Assembly: GCF_028289855.1 (NCBI RefSeq)
Contig: NZ_JAQGKZ010000118.1
Coordinates: 1-49,339 of the forward strand
DNA length: 49,339 bases
DNA from: Sphingomonas bacterium
Lineage (GTDB): Bacteria > Pseudomonadota > Alphaproteobacteria > Sphingomonadales > Sphingomonadaceae
Direction: 5' to 3'
This document shows, in pieces, positions 25,569 through 34,245 of this stretch. The notes under the pieces are model-generated. The model made no database searches and was not told the DNA's origin. It saw only the letters and a list, made by a program, of their open reading frames with translations. The first letter of the stretch is position 1. Each line of letters begins with the position of its first letter. The position numbers and the translations under genes were made by a program.

Positions 25569-26504
25569 CTAGAAATGGAACACGAGCCGAGCGGTCAGCC
25601 GAAGGTCGCGAAAGTTCGCTCGGGTCGATCCCGGAACCATGCCCGGGGTGACATCGGTTGCCGGATTGAGCGTCGTGCCGTTGATGACGATCGGCGGCGA
25701 CGTACGCGAAGCACCCGCGCAGGTTCCCGCCGCGATCGTCGCGGGATTGCATCCCCCGGCCAGCGTGAAATCGTGCGATCCATAGCTGGTGTAGCGCGCG
25801 TCGAGTCCCAGCCCGACCGACTTCGACAGCTTGGTCTCGCCGCCCAGTCCGGCGGTCCAGCCGACGATGTTCCGCCGTTCCGACGCGGTGATCACCACCG
25901 GGCCTATCGTGGGCGACACGAACGCCGCGATCCCGCCGCTGGTTGCGCCCGCGCCCGCCGGCGTGGTGAAGCTGTCCTGGCCGGTCAGGCGCAGTCGCGC
26001 GCCGGCCACGCCGCCGCTCGCATAAATCATGGTGCGCGACCCGATCGTCGTTCCGATCCGCGCGCGCAGCGACCAGTCGTACGATGTCCGCGCGCTGCGG
26101 CTGATGGTACCGTTGCTGGCGGGCGCCAGGATGGTTGTCGGGGTGGCGATCGGGTTGTTGAATCCGGAAAAATCGCGCGGGCCGTGAACGTCGGCCTCAA
26201 TTCCCAGGATCAGTTGGCCCGTCTGCCACTGACCGCCCAGCAAGCCACCGTAGATGACGCTGGTGTCGGTGCCGCTGCCGCCGCTCGTCGCGCTCGTTCC
26301 AGGCACAATGACGATGCCGCGTCCGGGAACGAGGATGTTGCTGAGCTGTGTAACATTGTCGGTGCCGGTGGCCCGCAGCCGCCCGGAGGCACCGCCGGCT
26401 TCCGCACCGATATAGAAGCCGGACCAATCGTCATCGTCCTTGGCCTGGGCAACGCCCGGCAGACTGAGCATCGTGAGCGTGGCTACGCCGATCAAGAACT
26501 TCAT
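25569..26504 (-). CDS. Outer-membrane beta-barrel protein (Omp25/porin-like family)
   Basis: A 311-residue protein. The signal peptide MKFLIGVATLTMLSLPGVAQA is followed by WSGFYIGAEAGGASG, the standard opening of small alphaproteobacterial outer-membrane barrels. Alternating hydrophobic strands follow (YDWSLRARIGTTIG, VGWTAGLGGETKL, VGLGLDARYTSYG), and the C-terminus LRLTARLVFHF ends in Phe. Long Gly/Ser/Thr-rich external loops are visible. It is a structural or surface barrel of unknown function. It is divergent from a LuxR-type regulator with a 177-base intergenic region, and the regulator is a candidate controller. Confidence 0.82.
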   Translation of the reverse strand: MKFLIGVATLTMLSLPGVAQAKDDDDWSGFYIGAEAGGASGRLRATGTDNVTQLSNILVPGRGIVIVPGTSATSGGSGTDTSVIYGGLLGGQWQTGQLILGIEADVHGPRDFSGFNNPIATPTTILAPASNGTISRSARTSYDWSLRARIGTTIGSRTMIYASGGVAGARLRLTGQDSFTTPAGAGATSGGIAAFVSPTIGPVVITASERRNIVGWTAGLGGETKLSKSVGLGLDARYTSYGSHDFTLAGGCNPATIAAGTCAGASRTSPPIVINGTTLNPATDVTPGMVPGSTRANFRDLRLTARLVFHF

Positions 26505-26668
26505 TCGTCCCCCTTTTTCGCCGCGTTTCCCCCGGCGCGGCGCCGACGGGCACCATAAGGAGGTGCCGTCCATATTCACCCTAGCGGATTCGTCAGGTTG
26601 ACGTGAGCATCGGCGCTCGCTGGTCGGCTTGCGCGACTCCGGCCGACATGCGACGCTCGCCCCTGGTT

Positions 26669-26676
26669 GGAGGGGG
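26669..26676 (+). promoter_or_regulatory. Strong ribosome binding site of the LuxR-type gene
   Basis: GGAGGGGG lies five bases before ATG 26682 and rules in this start over the in-frame TTG at 26667, which would overlap the site. Confidence 0.6.
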
Positions 26677-26681
26677 TTCGG

Positions 26682-27413
26682 ATGCTGTCGCAGGTTATGG
26701 CCCACACTGCAGATGCCCTCGCGTCGAACGATGCGGAGGTGGCTAGCCAGCGCTTTTTCGCGGCGATGGCGCCGCTCGGCGCGTCCTACATCCAGACGCG
26801 CGTCTATCGGCGTCCCGCGGCGGCGCTCACGGCGCAGCGGCACCTTGAGGCAGGCGGCATTGTATTTCGGTCCGCGCCGGCGTCCTGGACCATCGAGAGC
26901 GAGGCGTGCCGCTATGTCTGCCTCGATTGCAACCCTTTGCTCCAGCCGATCCGTGAGGGCTGGACGCGATACACGTTCGGCGGGGTCGCACCGCACGCGG
27001 ATCGCCGGTTCGGGCGCTATTGGGACGCGATGTCGGAAGCACGGATTGCGGAAGCGCATTGCGCGACGTCCTATGGCGAAGGTGGAAAGATCGCGTCGCT
27101 GCATCTCGGCTTCGGCGACCGTGCGGCGGCGGCCGAGAACGGCGCGACCGCGCAAATGGCGGGGCTGTTGCTCACGGAGCATTTGATGGCGTTGCGCGAT
27201 CCTCCGGTCGGCGTCGAGGCAGTGTCGCTGACGTGCCGTGAACGCGATGCGCTGGTACTGGTTGCGGACGGCAAGACCGACTGGGAGATTTCCGTCATCC
27301 TGAGCGTGTCGGAAGCGACCGCGCGCTTCCATGTCGACAATGCCCGGCGAAAACTTGGTGCGGTGACGCGCGCGCAGGCCGTCGCACGGCTACTGGCGCG
27401 AAACCTGATCTAA
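26682..27413 (+). CDS. LuxR-family transcriptional regulator
   Basis: A 243-residue protein. The N-terminal ~165 residues resemble an autoinducer-binding-type sensor domain (ASYIQTRVYRR, FGGVAPHADRRFGRYWDAM). The C-terminal ~65 residues are a LuxR helix-turn-helix (LTCRERDALVLVADGKTDWEI, then ATARFHVDNARRKLGA). ATG 26682 is favoured because GGAGGGGG lies five bases upstream; TTG 26667 is also in frame. No luxI-type synthase is in the window, so it may be a solo regulator or bind another ligand. It is divergent from the outer-membrane barrel gene and convergent with cpaF, four bases apart. Confidence 0.83.
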   Translation: MLSQVMAHTADALASNDAEVASQRFFAAMAPLGASYIQTRVYRRPAAALTAQRHLEAGGIVFRSAPASWTIESEACRYVCLDCNPLLQPIREGWTRYTFGGVAPHADRRFGRYWDAMSEARIAEAHCATSYGEGGKIASLHLGFGDRAAAAENGATAQMAGLLLTEHLMALRDPPVGVEAVSLTCRERDALVLVADGKTDWEISVILSVSEATARFHVDNARRKLGAVTRAQAVARLLARNLI

Positions 27414-27417
27414 GCGT

Positions 27418-28959
27418 TTAGAGGCACGCCTCTAGGAAAGCCTGATCGAACCCGAACTGGCGCGCCTTTTCGAGGCTGTAGGGACGCAGGCCCATCGCGC
27501 GATACTCGCCGACGATCTTGCCGTCGGACGATTCGTCGAGATATTCGAACTTGAACAGCTCCTGCGTCACGATGACGGGGCCTTCCATGCCGATCACCTC
27601 GGTGATGTTGGTTACGCGGCGCGAGCCGTCGCGCAGGCGCTTGACCTGGACGATCATGTCGACCGAATCGGCGATCTGGCGCGAAATGGCTTCCTTGGGG
27701 ATCTTGATGTCGCCCATCAGCACCATGTTCTCCATACGGCCCAGGCATTCGCGTGGGCTGTTGGAGTGGAGCGTACACATCGATCCGTCGTGACCGGTGT
27801 TCATCGCGGCCAAGAGGTCGAAACACTCGGAGCCGCGAATTTCGCCGAGGATGATACGGTCCGGGCGCATACGCAGCGCGTTCTTGACGAGGTCGCGGAT
27901 GGTGATCTCGCCCTGGCCTTCGAGGTTGGCGGGGCGCGTTTCGAGCGGCAGCCAGTGCGGCTGCTGCAAGCGAAGTTCGGCGGCGTCCTCGATCGTCAGC
28001 ACGCGCTCGCCCGGGTCGATCATCTTCGACAGCGCGTTGAGCATCGTGGTTTTACCGGAGCCGGTACCGCCCGAAATGACGATGTTGAAGCGGCACGCGC
28101 CGGCGATCTTGAGCGCGGTCGCCATCTTGACCGACATCGACCCGAACCCGGCCATCATGTCGAGCGTGATCGGCTTGTCGGAGAATTTACGAATCGAGAT
28201 CGCAGTGCCGCGCAGCGACAGCGGCGGGACGATCACGTTGACGCGGCTGCCGTCCTTGAGGCGGGCGTCGGCGAGCGGCGTGGTCTGGTCGACGCGGCGG
28301 CCGACCGAGTTGCAGATGCGCTGCGCGATCTGGAACAGATGCTCCTCATCGCGGAACTGGATCTGCGCGAGCTCGAGCTGGCCTTTCCGTTCGATAAACG
28401 TCTGGTCGGGCCCGTTGACCATGATGTCGGAGATGTTCGGGTCGGCGAGCAGCTCCTCGAGCGGCCCGAGACCCAGCAATTCGTCGACCAGCACCTTTTC
28501 CAGCGCGAATTGCTCGCGGCGGTTGAGCGTCAGTTTCAGTTCGGCGAGCACTTCGCCGATGATCGGGCGGAATTCCTCGGCCAGCTCGTCCTTGTTGAGC
28601 GTGGCGGCGGCTTCCGGGTCGACGCGTTCGAGCAGGCGCGGCAGCACCTGTTCCTTGATCTTGTGGACCGACGCCTCGAAGCCTTCGTTGCGCGAGCTGC
28701 CCGAATCGGCGCTGGCGTTCTGGCGATCGGCGAGGCGCTGCATCGCGTCCATCGCGACGCCAGGCATGTTGCCCTGCGGCGCATCCGAATCGGACGGCGC
28801 GACCAGCGGATCCTGCCCGCCCGGAAGCGGCGGGAATTGCTCGGCGACATCGGGTTCGGAGCGCGCGGGGCCGCTGCCCTGCATCGGCTTGGCAACGCCG
28901 AACGCCGGGCGCCCAGCCGTGCCGCCGCCCGCTCCACTACGGCGCCCAAACGCGCTCAT
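27418..28959 (-). CDS. cpaF: CpaF-type pilus/secretion ATPase
   Basis: A 513-residue hexameric secretion ATPase of the TadA/CpaF group, which powers assembly of Flp/Tad pili at the cytoplasmic membrane. The N-terminal ~100 residues are low-complexity. The ATPase core has Walker A in SGGTGSGKTTMLNAL, the Asp box, Walker B in RIILGEIRGSE and the His-containing MNTGHDGSMCTLHSNS block. The start at MSAFGRRSG is used because the frame upstream loses coding character. No other tad/cpa gene (cpaB, C, E, tadB, C) is next to it; upstream is a repeat element and the ABC-F gene. It is therefore an orphan here, with the remaining genes presumably elsewhere. Confidence 0.93.
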   Translation of the reverse strand: MSAFGRRSGAGGGTAGRPAFGVAKPMQGSGPARSEPDVAEQFPPLPGGQDPLVAPSDSDAPQGNMPGVAMDAMQRLADRQNASADSGSSRNEGFEASVHKIKEQVLPRLLERVDPEAAATLNKDELAEEFRPIIGEVLAELKLTLNRREQFALEKVLVDELLGLGPLEELLADPNISDIMVNGPDQTFIERKGQLELAQIQFRDEEHLFQIAQRICNSVGRRVDQTTPLADARLKDGSRVNVIVPPLSLRGTAISIRKFSDKPITLDMMAGFGSMSVKMATALKIAGACRFNIVISGGTGSGKTTMLNALSKMIDPGERVLTIEDAAELRLQQPHWLPLETRPANLEGQGEITIRDLVKNALRMRPDRIILGEIRGSECFDLLAAMNTGHDGSMCTLHSNSPRECLGRMENMVLMGDIKIPKEAISRQIADSVDMIVQVKRLRDGSRRVTNITEVIGMEGPVIVTQELFKFEYLDESSDGKIVGEYRAMGLRPYSLEKARQFGFDQAFLEACL

Positions 28960-29053
28960 GCCCCGAATTCCTTCATAGTCACAGAGCGTGGTAGGGGCGA
29001 AGCTTTGACAAAATGCTAACCAACGCGGGGCGCGGGAATTTGCGGGATTTATT

Positions 29054-29147
29054 CCCCTCCCTGCAAGGGAGGGGTTAGGGGTGGGTGCGAGCGCAGCGAG
29101 CTCCTCCGGCCGACCCACCCGCAGCCCCTCCCTTATCCAGGGAGGGG
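29054..29147. repeat. Paired inverted-repeat element (REP/BIME-like), type C
   Basis: It is built from CCCCTCCCTGCAAGGGAGGGG on the left and CCCTCC...GGAGGGG on the right, with GGGTGGG/CCCACCC inner arms. It fills most of the 196-base gap between cpaF and the ABC-F gene. The same family occurs at 40689-40813. Confidence 0.7.
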
Positions 29148-29155
29148 AGTGAGCG

Positions 29156-31027
29156 TTACGCTGCCACAGTCTCCAGCTTTTCGCTCGCTTCCAGCCACGT
29201 CGCCTCGGCGGCCGCGATCGCGCCTTCGATCTCGGCGCGGCGCTTCATCAGGTCGGTCATGGTCAGTTTGGATAGCGCGGCATCCGCCGATGACGGGTCG
29301 AACATCGCGCGGTCGATCTTGCTCTTTTGCTCGTTGAGCTTCGCCAGTTCGGCCTCCGCCGCCTTCGCTGCCTTGCGCAGCCCCTGGCTCGCCTCGCGCG
29401 CGTCCGCCGCCGCTTTTCGCGCGTCCTTCTTGTTGAGCTTCGACACTTCCTTCGCGGTGTCCGACGCGTCCTTGGCGAGCACGAACGCGATATAATCGTC
29501 GAGGCTGCCGTCGAATTCCTTCGCGGTGCCGTTGTCGACCAGCACCAGCCGGTCGGCGGTCATTTCCAGCATGTGCCGGTCGTGGCTGACGATGACCACC
29601 GCGCCGGTATATTGGTTGAGCGCCTGGATCAGCGCCTCGCGCGCGTCGACGTCGAGGTGGTTGGTCGGCTCGTCGAGGATCAGCATGTGCGGCGCGTCGC
29701 GCGTGATCAGCGCCAGCGCGAGCCGCGCGCGTTCTCCGCCCGACAATTTGCCGACCTTGGTGATCGCCTTGTCGCCCGAAAAGCCGAACCGGCCGAGCTG
29801 GCCGCGGACGGCACCGGGGCTCGCGCCCTTCATCTGGACGGTCATGTGCTGGAGCGGGGTTTCGTCGCTTTCCAGTTCCTCGACCTGATATTGGGTGAAG
29901 TAGCCCACGCGCATCTTGCCCGATGCATTCATCGCCCCGTCCATTGGCGTCAGTTGCGCCGCGAGCAGGCGCGCGAGCGTGGTCTTGCCGTTGCCGTTCC
30001 TGCCCAGCAGCGCGATGCGGTCGTCGGGGTCGAGGCGCAAGTTTAGGCGGCTGAGGATCGGCGTGTCGCCATAGCCGACGCTCGCCAGATCGAGCGTGAT
30101 CAGCGGCGGGCGCAGTTCGGCCGAGCTGGGGAAGTCGAAGCTCAGCGACGGGTCGTCGACCAGTTCGGCGATCGGCTGCATCCGCGCGAGCGCCTTGGCG
30201 CGGCTCTGCGCCTGCTTGGCGGTCGAGGCGCGGGCGGAGTTGCGCGCGACGTAATCCTGGAGCTTTTCGCGCTCGGCCTGCTGCTTCTGCCGCGCCGAGG
30301 CGATCTGCGCCTGGCGCTCGGCGCGCTGGCGCTCGAACGAATCGTAGCCGCCGGGGTAGAGCCAGAGCTTGCCGCGCTCGAGGTGGAGGATGTGGTCGAC
30401 GACGTTATTGAGGAAATCGCGCTCGTGGCTGACGATCAGGATCGTCGCGGGGTAGGACTTCAGGAAATCCTCGAGCCACAGCACCGCTTCGAGGTCGAGG
30501 TGGTTCGAGGGTTCGTCGAGCAGCAGCAGATCCGGCTGCGAGAACAAGAGCGAGGCGAGCGCGACGCGCATCCGCCAGCCGCCCGAAAAGCTGTCGAGCG
30601 GCTGATGTTGTGCTTCTTCGCTAAAGCCGAGCCCGACCAGGATCTGCGCAGCGCGCGAGGGCGCGGTGTAGGCGTCGATCGCCATCAGCCGGTCGTGGAC
30701 ATGGCCGAGCCGGTCGGGATCGTGGCTGGTCTCGCCTTCGTGCATCAGCGCGGCGCGCTCGATATCGGCGGCGAGCACGGTTTCGAACGGCGTCGCCTGG
30801 CCCGCCGGCGCTTCCTGCGCGATATAGCCGAGCCGCGACCCGCGCGGCATGTCGGCGGTCCCGGTGTCGGGGTCGAGCGAGCCAGCGATTACCTTGACCA
30901 ATGTGGTCTTGCCCGCGCCGTTACGCCCGATCAACCCGACGCGGCTCTTCGGCGGCAGTTTGGCGGTGGCGCCGTCGAGGATCGTCCGCCCGCCGAGGCG
31001 GACCGTGATGTCGGTCAGATTGAGCAT
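29156..31027 (-). CDS. ABC-F family ATP-binding protein
   Basis: A 623-residue soluble protein with two ABC ATPase domains in tandem and no membrane segments. Walker A motifs are GRNGAGKTT and GRNGNGKTT, signature motifs are SFSGGWRMR and LSGGERARL, and Walker B motifs end in LDEPSNHLD and LDEPTNHLD. The interdomain linker and a C-terminal coiled coil (rich in Lys, Ala and Glu, residues about 530-600) are typical of Uup/YheS-like members. ABC-F proteins bind the ribosome E site and relieve stalled translation. The start MLNLTDITVRLGG is fixed by alignment; the longer frame reads through a repeat element. Whether it is an Uup- or YheS-type factor is not decided. Confidence 0.92.
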   Translation of the reverse strand: MLNLTDITVRLGGRTILDGATAKLPPKSRVGLIGRNGAGKTTLVKVIAGSLDPDTGTADMPRGSRLGYIAQEAPAGQATPFETVLAADIERAALMHEGETSHDPDRLGHVHDRLMAIDAYTAPSRAAQILVGLGFSEEAQHQPLDSFSGGWRMRVALASLLFSQPDLLLLDEPSNHLDLEAVLWLEDFLKSYPATILIVSHERDFLNNVVDHILHLERGKLWLYPGGYDSFERQRAERQAQIASARQKQQAEREKLQDYVARNSARASTAKQAQSRAKALARMQPIAELVDDPSLSFDFPSSAELRPPLITLDLASVGYGDTPILSRLNLRLDPDDRIALLGRNGNGKTTLARLLAAQLTPMDGAMNASGKMRVGYFTQYQVEELESDETPLQHMTVQMKGASPGAVRGQLGRFGFSGDKAITKVGKLSGGERARLALALITRDAPHMLILDEPTNHLDVDAREALIQALNQYTGAVVIVSHDRHMLEMTADRLVLVDNGTAKEFDGSLDDYIAFVLAKDASDTAKEVSKLNKKDARKAAADAREASQGLRKAAKAAEAELAKLNEQKSKIDRAMFDPSSADAALSKLTMTDLMKRRAEIEGAIAAAEATWLEASEKLETVAA

Positions 31028-31060
31028 GATGGCCGGGTCCTTAGCGGCTTCCCCTATCAC

Positions 31061-31167
31061 CGTCACCCCCGCGAAAGCGGGGGCCCAACTCCTGCGATCT
31101 CCAAAAGCGCCGCGGTAGTATCTGTGGCGACCGTGGGAGATGGGTCCCCGCTTTCGCGGGGATGACG
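31061..31167. repeat. Paired inverted-repeat element (REP/BIME-like), type D
   Basis: Arms 31061-31087 and 31141-31167 (27 bases, two mismatches) each contain CCCCGCGAAAGCGGGG. It sits in the divergent gap between the ABC-F and ATP-grasp genes and ends nine bases before the ATP-grasp start. The same family is found at 42051-42159. Confidence 0.8.
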
Positions 31168-31175
31168 AGGTGGGT

Positions 31176-32093
31176 ATGGGCGAAAGCATGACCGACCTCG
31201 CCATCCTGTATGAACATCCGGCATGGTTCGCGCCATTGTTCGCCGCGCTCGACCGGCGGGGCGTGGACTACACCGCGTTCGGCCCCGACGGGCAGTGGAA
31301 CCCTGCCGACGCCGCGATCCCGGCGCCGGTGGTGCTCAACCGCATCGCGATGTCGAGTTTTCTGCGCGCCGACGAGCACCCGATCTTTCACACGATGGCC
31401 CTCCTCGACCATTGGCGACGGTCGGGCGCGCGGGTGATCAACGGCGCCGACGTGCTGGCGGTCGATGCGTCGAAGGCGCGGCAACTCGCGCTGATCGCGT
31501 CGCTGGGGCTGGCGATCCCCGAAACGCGCGTCGTCCACCGCGCCGCCGACGTCGAAGCCGCCGCGGCGACGCTCTCATTCCCGCTCGTCGTGAAGGCCAA
31601 TATCGGCGGATCGGGCGCGGGGATCGTCAAGTTCGACAATATGGCCGAGCTGCGCTGGGCGGTGGCGGAGAAGCAATTGCCGGTCAGCGTCGATGGCGTG
31701 CTGCTCGTGCAGGATTATGTGCCCGCGCGCGGCGGGACGATCACGCGGATCGAAACGCTCGACCGCAAATACCTCTACGCGATCGAAATCGCCGGGGGCG
31801 GGGCGTTCGATCTGTGCCCCGCAGATGCCTGCGTCGCCGATTCGGGGATTAGCATGGTGTCGGTCGAACCTGCGCCGGATTTGATCGCTGCGTGCGAGGC
31901 GATCGCCACCGCGATGAACCTCGATGTGGGCGGGATCGAGGTGATGATCGACGACCGCGACGGGGTGCCGCGGTTCTACGACATCAACGCGCTGTCCAAT
32001 TTCGTTGCCAAGCCGCTCGACGTGCTCGGCTGGGATCCACACGAGAAGCTGATCGATTATCTCGAAACCCTGATTGCGGAGAGCAAAGCCTGA
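31176..32093 (+). CDS. ATP-grasp (RimK-type) ligase-like protein
   Basis: About 305 residues with the ATP-grasp layout of RimK/alpha-L-glutamate ligases: an N-terminal Rossmann-like domain (LAILYEHPAWFAPLF), an ATP-binding lysine in FPLVVKANIGGSGAGI, and metal-binding residues in the late GGIEVMIDDRDG and YDINALSNF segments. Such enzymes join a carboxylate to an amine through an acyl-phosphate. ATG 31176 has a GAGG five bases upstream; ATG 31188 is an alternative. The reading frame further upstream runs through a repeat arm and is not coding. The TGA overlaps the ATG of the flavin monooxygenase gene (TGATG), implying coupled translation and a shared pathway. Substrates are unknown. Confidence 0.78.
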   Translation: MGESMTDLAILYEHPAWFAPLFAALDRRGVDYTAFGPDGQWNPADAAIPAPVVLNRIAMSSFLRADEHPIFHTMALLDHWRRSGARVINGADVLAVDASKARQLALIASLGLAIPETRVVHRAADVEAAAATLSFPLVVKANIGGSGAGIVKFDNMAELRWAVAEKQLPVSVDGVLLVQDYVPARGGTITRIETLDRKYLYAIEIAGGGAFDLCPADACVADSGISMVSVEPAPDLIAACEAIATAMNLDVGGIEVMIDDRDGVPRFYDINALSNFVAKPLDVLGWDPHEKLIDYLETLIAESKA

Positions 32094-33103
32094 TGCGTTA
32101 CGGTTACTGGATGCCGGTGTTCGGCGGCTGGCTGCGCAACGTGCCCGACGAGGGGATGGACGCGAGCTGGGACTATACCAAGCGGCTGACGCAGCGGTCG
32201 GAGGCGCTGGGTTACGATTTGACGCTGATCGCCGAGCTCAACCTTAACGACATCAAGGGCGTCGAGCAGCCCGCGCTCGACGCCTGGTCGACCGCGGCGG
32301 CGCTGGCGGCGGTGACCGAGCGGATCGAGCTGATGGTCGCGGTGCGGCCGAACTTCCATCATCCGGCGTTGTTCGCGAAGGCTGCGGCGAACATCGACTG
32401 TATCTCGGGCGGGCGCCTCGCGCTCAACGTCGTATCGTCGTGGTGGGCCGACGAGGCGAAACAATACGGGTTGCAGTTCGACCGGCACGACGACCGCTAT
32501 GCGCGGACCGAGGAATGGCTGACGGTGGTCGACGGCTTGTGGACCGAGGAGCGGTTTACGTTTGACGGGCAGTTTTATCGGACCGACGCCGCGATCTGTT
32601 CCCCCAAGCCCGCCAAGCGGCCGACAGTCTATGCCGGCGGCGAGAGCGACAAGGCCAAGGCGATGATCGTCGCGCAATGCGACGCGTACGTGATGCACGG
32701 CGACCCGGTCGAGGCGATCGCGCCCAAGATCGCCGACATGGCTGCACGGCGCGAGGCAGTAGGCGGCACCCCGATGCACTACGGCATGGCCGCCTACGCG
32801 ATCGTCCGCGATTCGGAGGCCGAGGCGAAGCGCGAGCTCGATCGGATCACGACGGTTACGGGCGTGCCTTCGGGCTACGACAATTTCGACCAGTGGCTGT
32901 CGGGCACACAGCTCGAGCGCGAACTCAAGATCCAGGAATATTCGGTGTCCAACCGGGGCTTGCGCCCCAATCTGGTCGGCACGCCCGAACAGCTGAAGGA
33001 ACGGATCGCCGAATATGAGGCGGCGGGGCTCGACCTGCTCTTGCTCCAGATGAGCCCGCAGGCCGAGGAAATGGAACGCTTCGCTGCGCAGGTAATGAAC
33101 TAG
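32093..33103 (+). CDS. LLM-class FMN-dependent monooxygenase (SsuD/SfnG-like)
   Basis: A 336-residue luciferase-like (beta/alpha)8 protein. Opening strand MRYGYWMPVFGGWLRNV, the GGRLALNVVSSWW block and HDDRYARTEEWL match the alkanesulfonate / dimethylsulfone monooxygenase group, which cleave C-S bonds with FMNH2 and O2. No flavin reductase, sulfonate transporter or tau/ssu gene is next to it, so the sulfur-scavenging role is uncertain. Instead it is coupled (TGATG) to an ATP-grasp ligase gene. A hairpin terminator follows. The protein has normal family length and a normal C-terminus (LLLLQMSPQ). Confidence 0.85.
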   Translation: MRYGYWMPVFGGWLRNVPDEGMDASWDYTKRLTQRSEALGYDLTLIAELNLNDIKGVEQPALDAWSTAAALAAVTERIELMVAVRPNFHHPALFAKAAANIDCISGGRLALNVVSSWWADEAKQYGLQFDRHDDRYARTEEWLTVVDGLWTEERFTFDGQFYRTDAAICSPKPAKRPTVYAGGESDKAKAMIVAQCDAYVMHGDPVEAIAPKIADMAARREAVGGTPMHYGMAAYAIVRDSEAEAKRELDRITTVTGVPSGYDNFDQWLSGTQLERELKIQEYSVSNRGLRPNLVGTPEQLKERIAEYEAAGLDLLLLQMSPQAEEMERFAAQVMN

Positions 33104-33110
33104 GTCGCTC

Positions 33111-33134
33111 ATCCTCCCCCGCCAGGGGGAGGAT
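33111..33134. terminator. Bidirectional hairpin terminator candidate
   Basis: A perfect 10-bp stem, ATCCTCCCCC with GGGGGAGGAT and a four-base loop, lies between the convergent LLM monooxygenase and receiver-domain genes. Only a short T/A run flanks it, so efficiency is uncertain. Confidence 0.5.
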
Positions 33135-33145
33135 TTAAGGGCGCG

Positions 33146-33556
33146 TCACCGCGCAGACCCTACGGCGCGGCCATGCGCCATCGAGCCGGGTTCCAGCATG
33201 TCGGCGATGCGATCGGGCAGCGCGACCGGATCGAACGGCTTGGCGATCACGCCATGCGCGCCCGCCGACCGATAACTGCGCCGATCCGCATCGCCGGCCT
33301 TGGCCGACAGCAACAGGATCGGCACCGGCTCGCGCGACCATTGCCGGATCGTCGCGACCAGCGCGCCCGCGCTCATGTCGCTCATCTTCATGTCGAGCAG
33401 GATCACATCGAACTGCTCGAACCCGCGGCGCAGCATGTCGGCGGCGTCGAGTCGCGACACCGCGGTGACTGCGAAGCGCCGATGCAGGCCGAGCGCGAGC
33501 GCGACGATCGCGCGGGTATCGGGATCGTCATCGACCAACAGTGCGTGGATCGTCAT
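33146..33556 (-). CDS. Stand-alone response regulator receiver protein
   Basis: A 136-residue CheY-like receiver with no output domain. The acidic pocket is in LLVDDDPDTR, the phosphoacceptor Asp is in VILLDMKMSDM, the conserved Ser/Thr is in LLLSAKAG and the Lys in VIAKPFDP. It would be phosphorylated by a histidine kinase, none of which is in the window. Its ATG overlaps the TGA of the upstream RadC-type gene (ATGA), so the two are co-translated. This is an unusual partner for a DNA-repair-family protein. Confidence 0.9.
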   Translation of the reverse strand: MTIHALLVDDDPDTRAIVALALGLHRRFAVTAVSRLDAADMLRRGFEQFDVILLDMKMSDMSAGALVATIRQWSREPVPILLLSAKAGDADRRSYRSAGAHGVIAKPFDPVALPDRIADMLEPGSMAHGRAVGSAR

Positions 33557-34245
33557 GCTGCCATCGCCCGAGTCGCCGCGCGCACGCTGCACAGCCCGCC
33601 GCGCGTCACGATCAGATGATCGATCAGGGTGATGCCCAGCGCGTCGAGCGCGCGTTCCAGCGCGACGGTATAGGCGATGTCCGCGTCGCTGCTCTGGCGC
33701 AGCCCGGACGGGTGGTTGTGCGCGACGATCACGTTCATCGCCCCGACCTCCAGCGCGCGCGCGGCGATGGTGCGGACGCAGAACGGCGTGCTGCTCGGCG
33801 TCCCGCTCGAATGAAGCTCGTCGAGGATCAGCCGGTCATAGCCGTTGAGGTACAATATGCGGACATGCTCGACCGGCTCGTCCGCCAGGTGCGCCATCAG
33901 ATAGTCACGCAACGCCCGGCTATTGGGCAGCACCGGCCGCGCGTCGAGATCGGCGCGGGTGACGTGGCGCAGCACCTGTTTGATCCCCTGGAGCAAGGCG
34001 ACGATGCTGGGATCGCCCGCCGCGCGAAGCTGGCGCGCGGGCTTCGCCGCGATCAGCAGCGGGAGCGATCCGAACTCGGCGATCAACGTGCCGGCGAGTG
34101 CCGCCCGGTCGGTCAGCCCGACGGGGGCGAGGATTTGCTCCAGGACGGCTCGGGCCCCAGCCGCTTCACCCGGTTGTGGTGGCGGACGGTGCCAAGCAGC
34201 AACAGGAGCAACATCGGATAGGCCCAGACTACCGCGCTGACCCAA
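33553..34245 (-). CDS. RadC-family JAB/MPN domain protein, start uncertain
   Basis: About 230 residues. The C-terminal ~120 residues are a JAB/MPN metalloprotease-like domain with the HNHPSG motif followed by SSDAD, giving the HxHx(10)D metal site. The N-terminal part resembles the helix-hairpin-helix region of RadC (LTDRAALAGTLIAEFGSL). RadC proteins are widespread; their repair role is doubtful. No ATG lies near the expected start: TTG 34245 is the best in-frame choice, and any start that includes the HhH region overlaps the upstream membrane protein gene. TTG 34086 would remove part of it. Its stop overlaps the receiver gene's start. Confidence 0.75.
   Translation of the reverse strand: MGQRGSLGLSDVAPVAAWHRPPPQPGEAAGARAVLEQILAPVGLTDRAALAGTLIAEFGSLPLLIAAKPARQLRAAGDPSIVALLQGIKQVLRHVTRADLDARPVLPNSRALRDYLMAHLADEPVEHVRILYLNGYDRLILDELHSSGTPSSTPFCVRTIAARALEVGAMNVIVAHNHPSGLRQSSDADIAYTVALERALDALGITLIDHLIVTRGGLCSVRAATRAMAA

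Noticed and set aside
26682..27413. Quorum-sensing pair with a local autoinducer synthase
   Set aside because: No luxI-like gene in the window; the regulator is a solo or responds to another ligand.
31140..31175. Earlier in-frame start for the ATP-grasp gene (MGPRFRGDDE...)
   Set aside because: These codons come from the right arm of a repeat element; this peptide is a known type of misannotation at such repeats.
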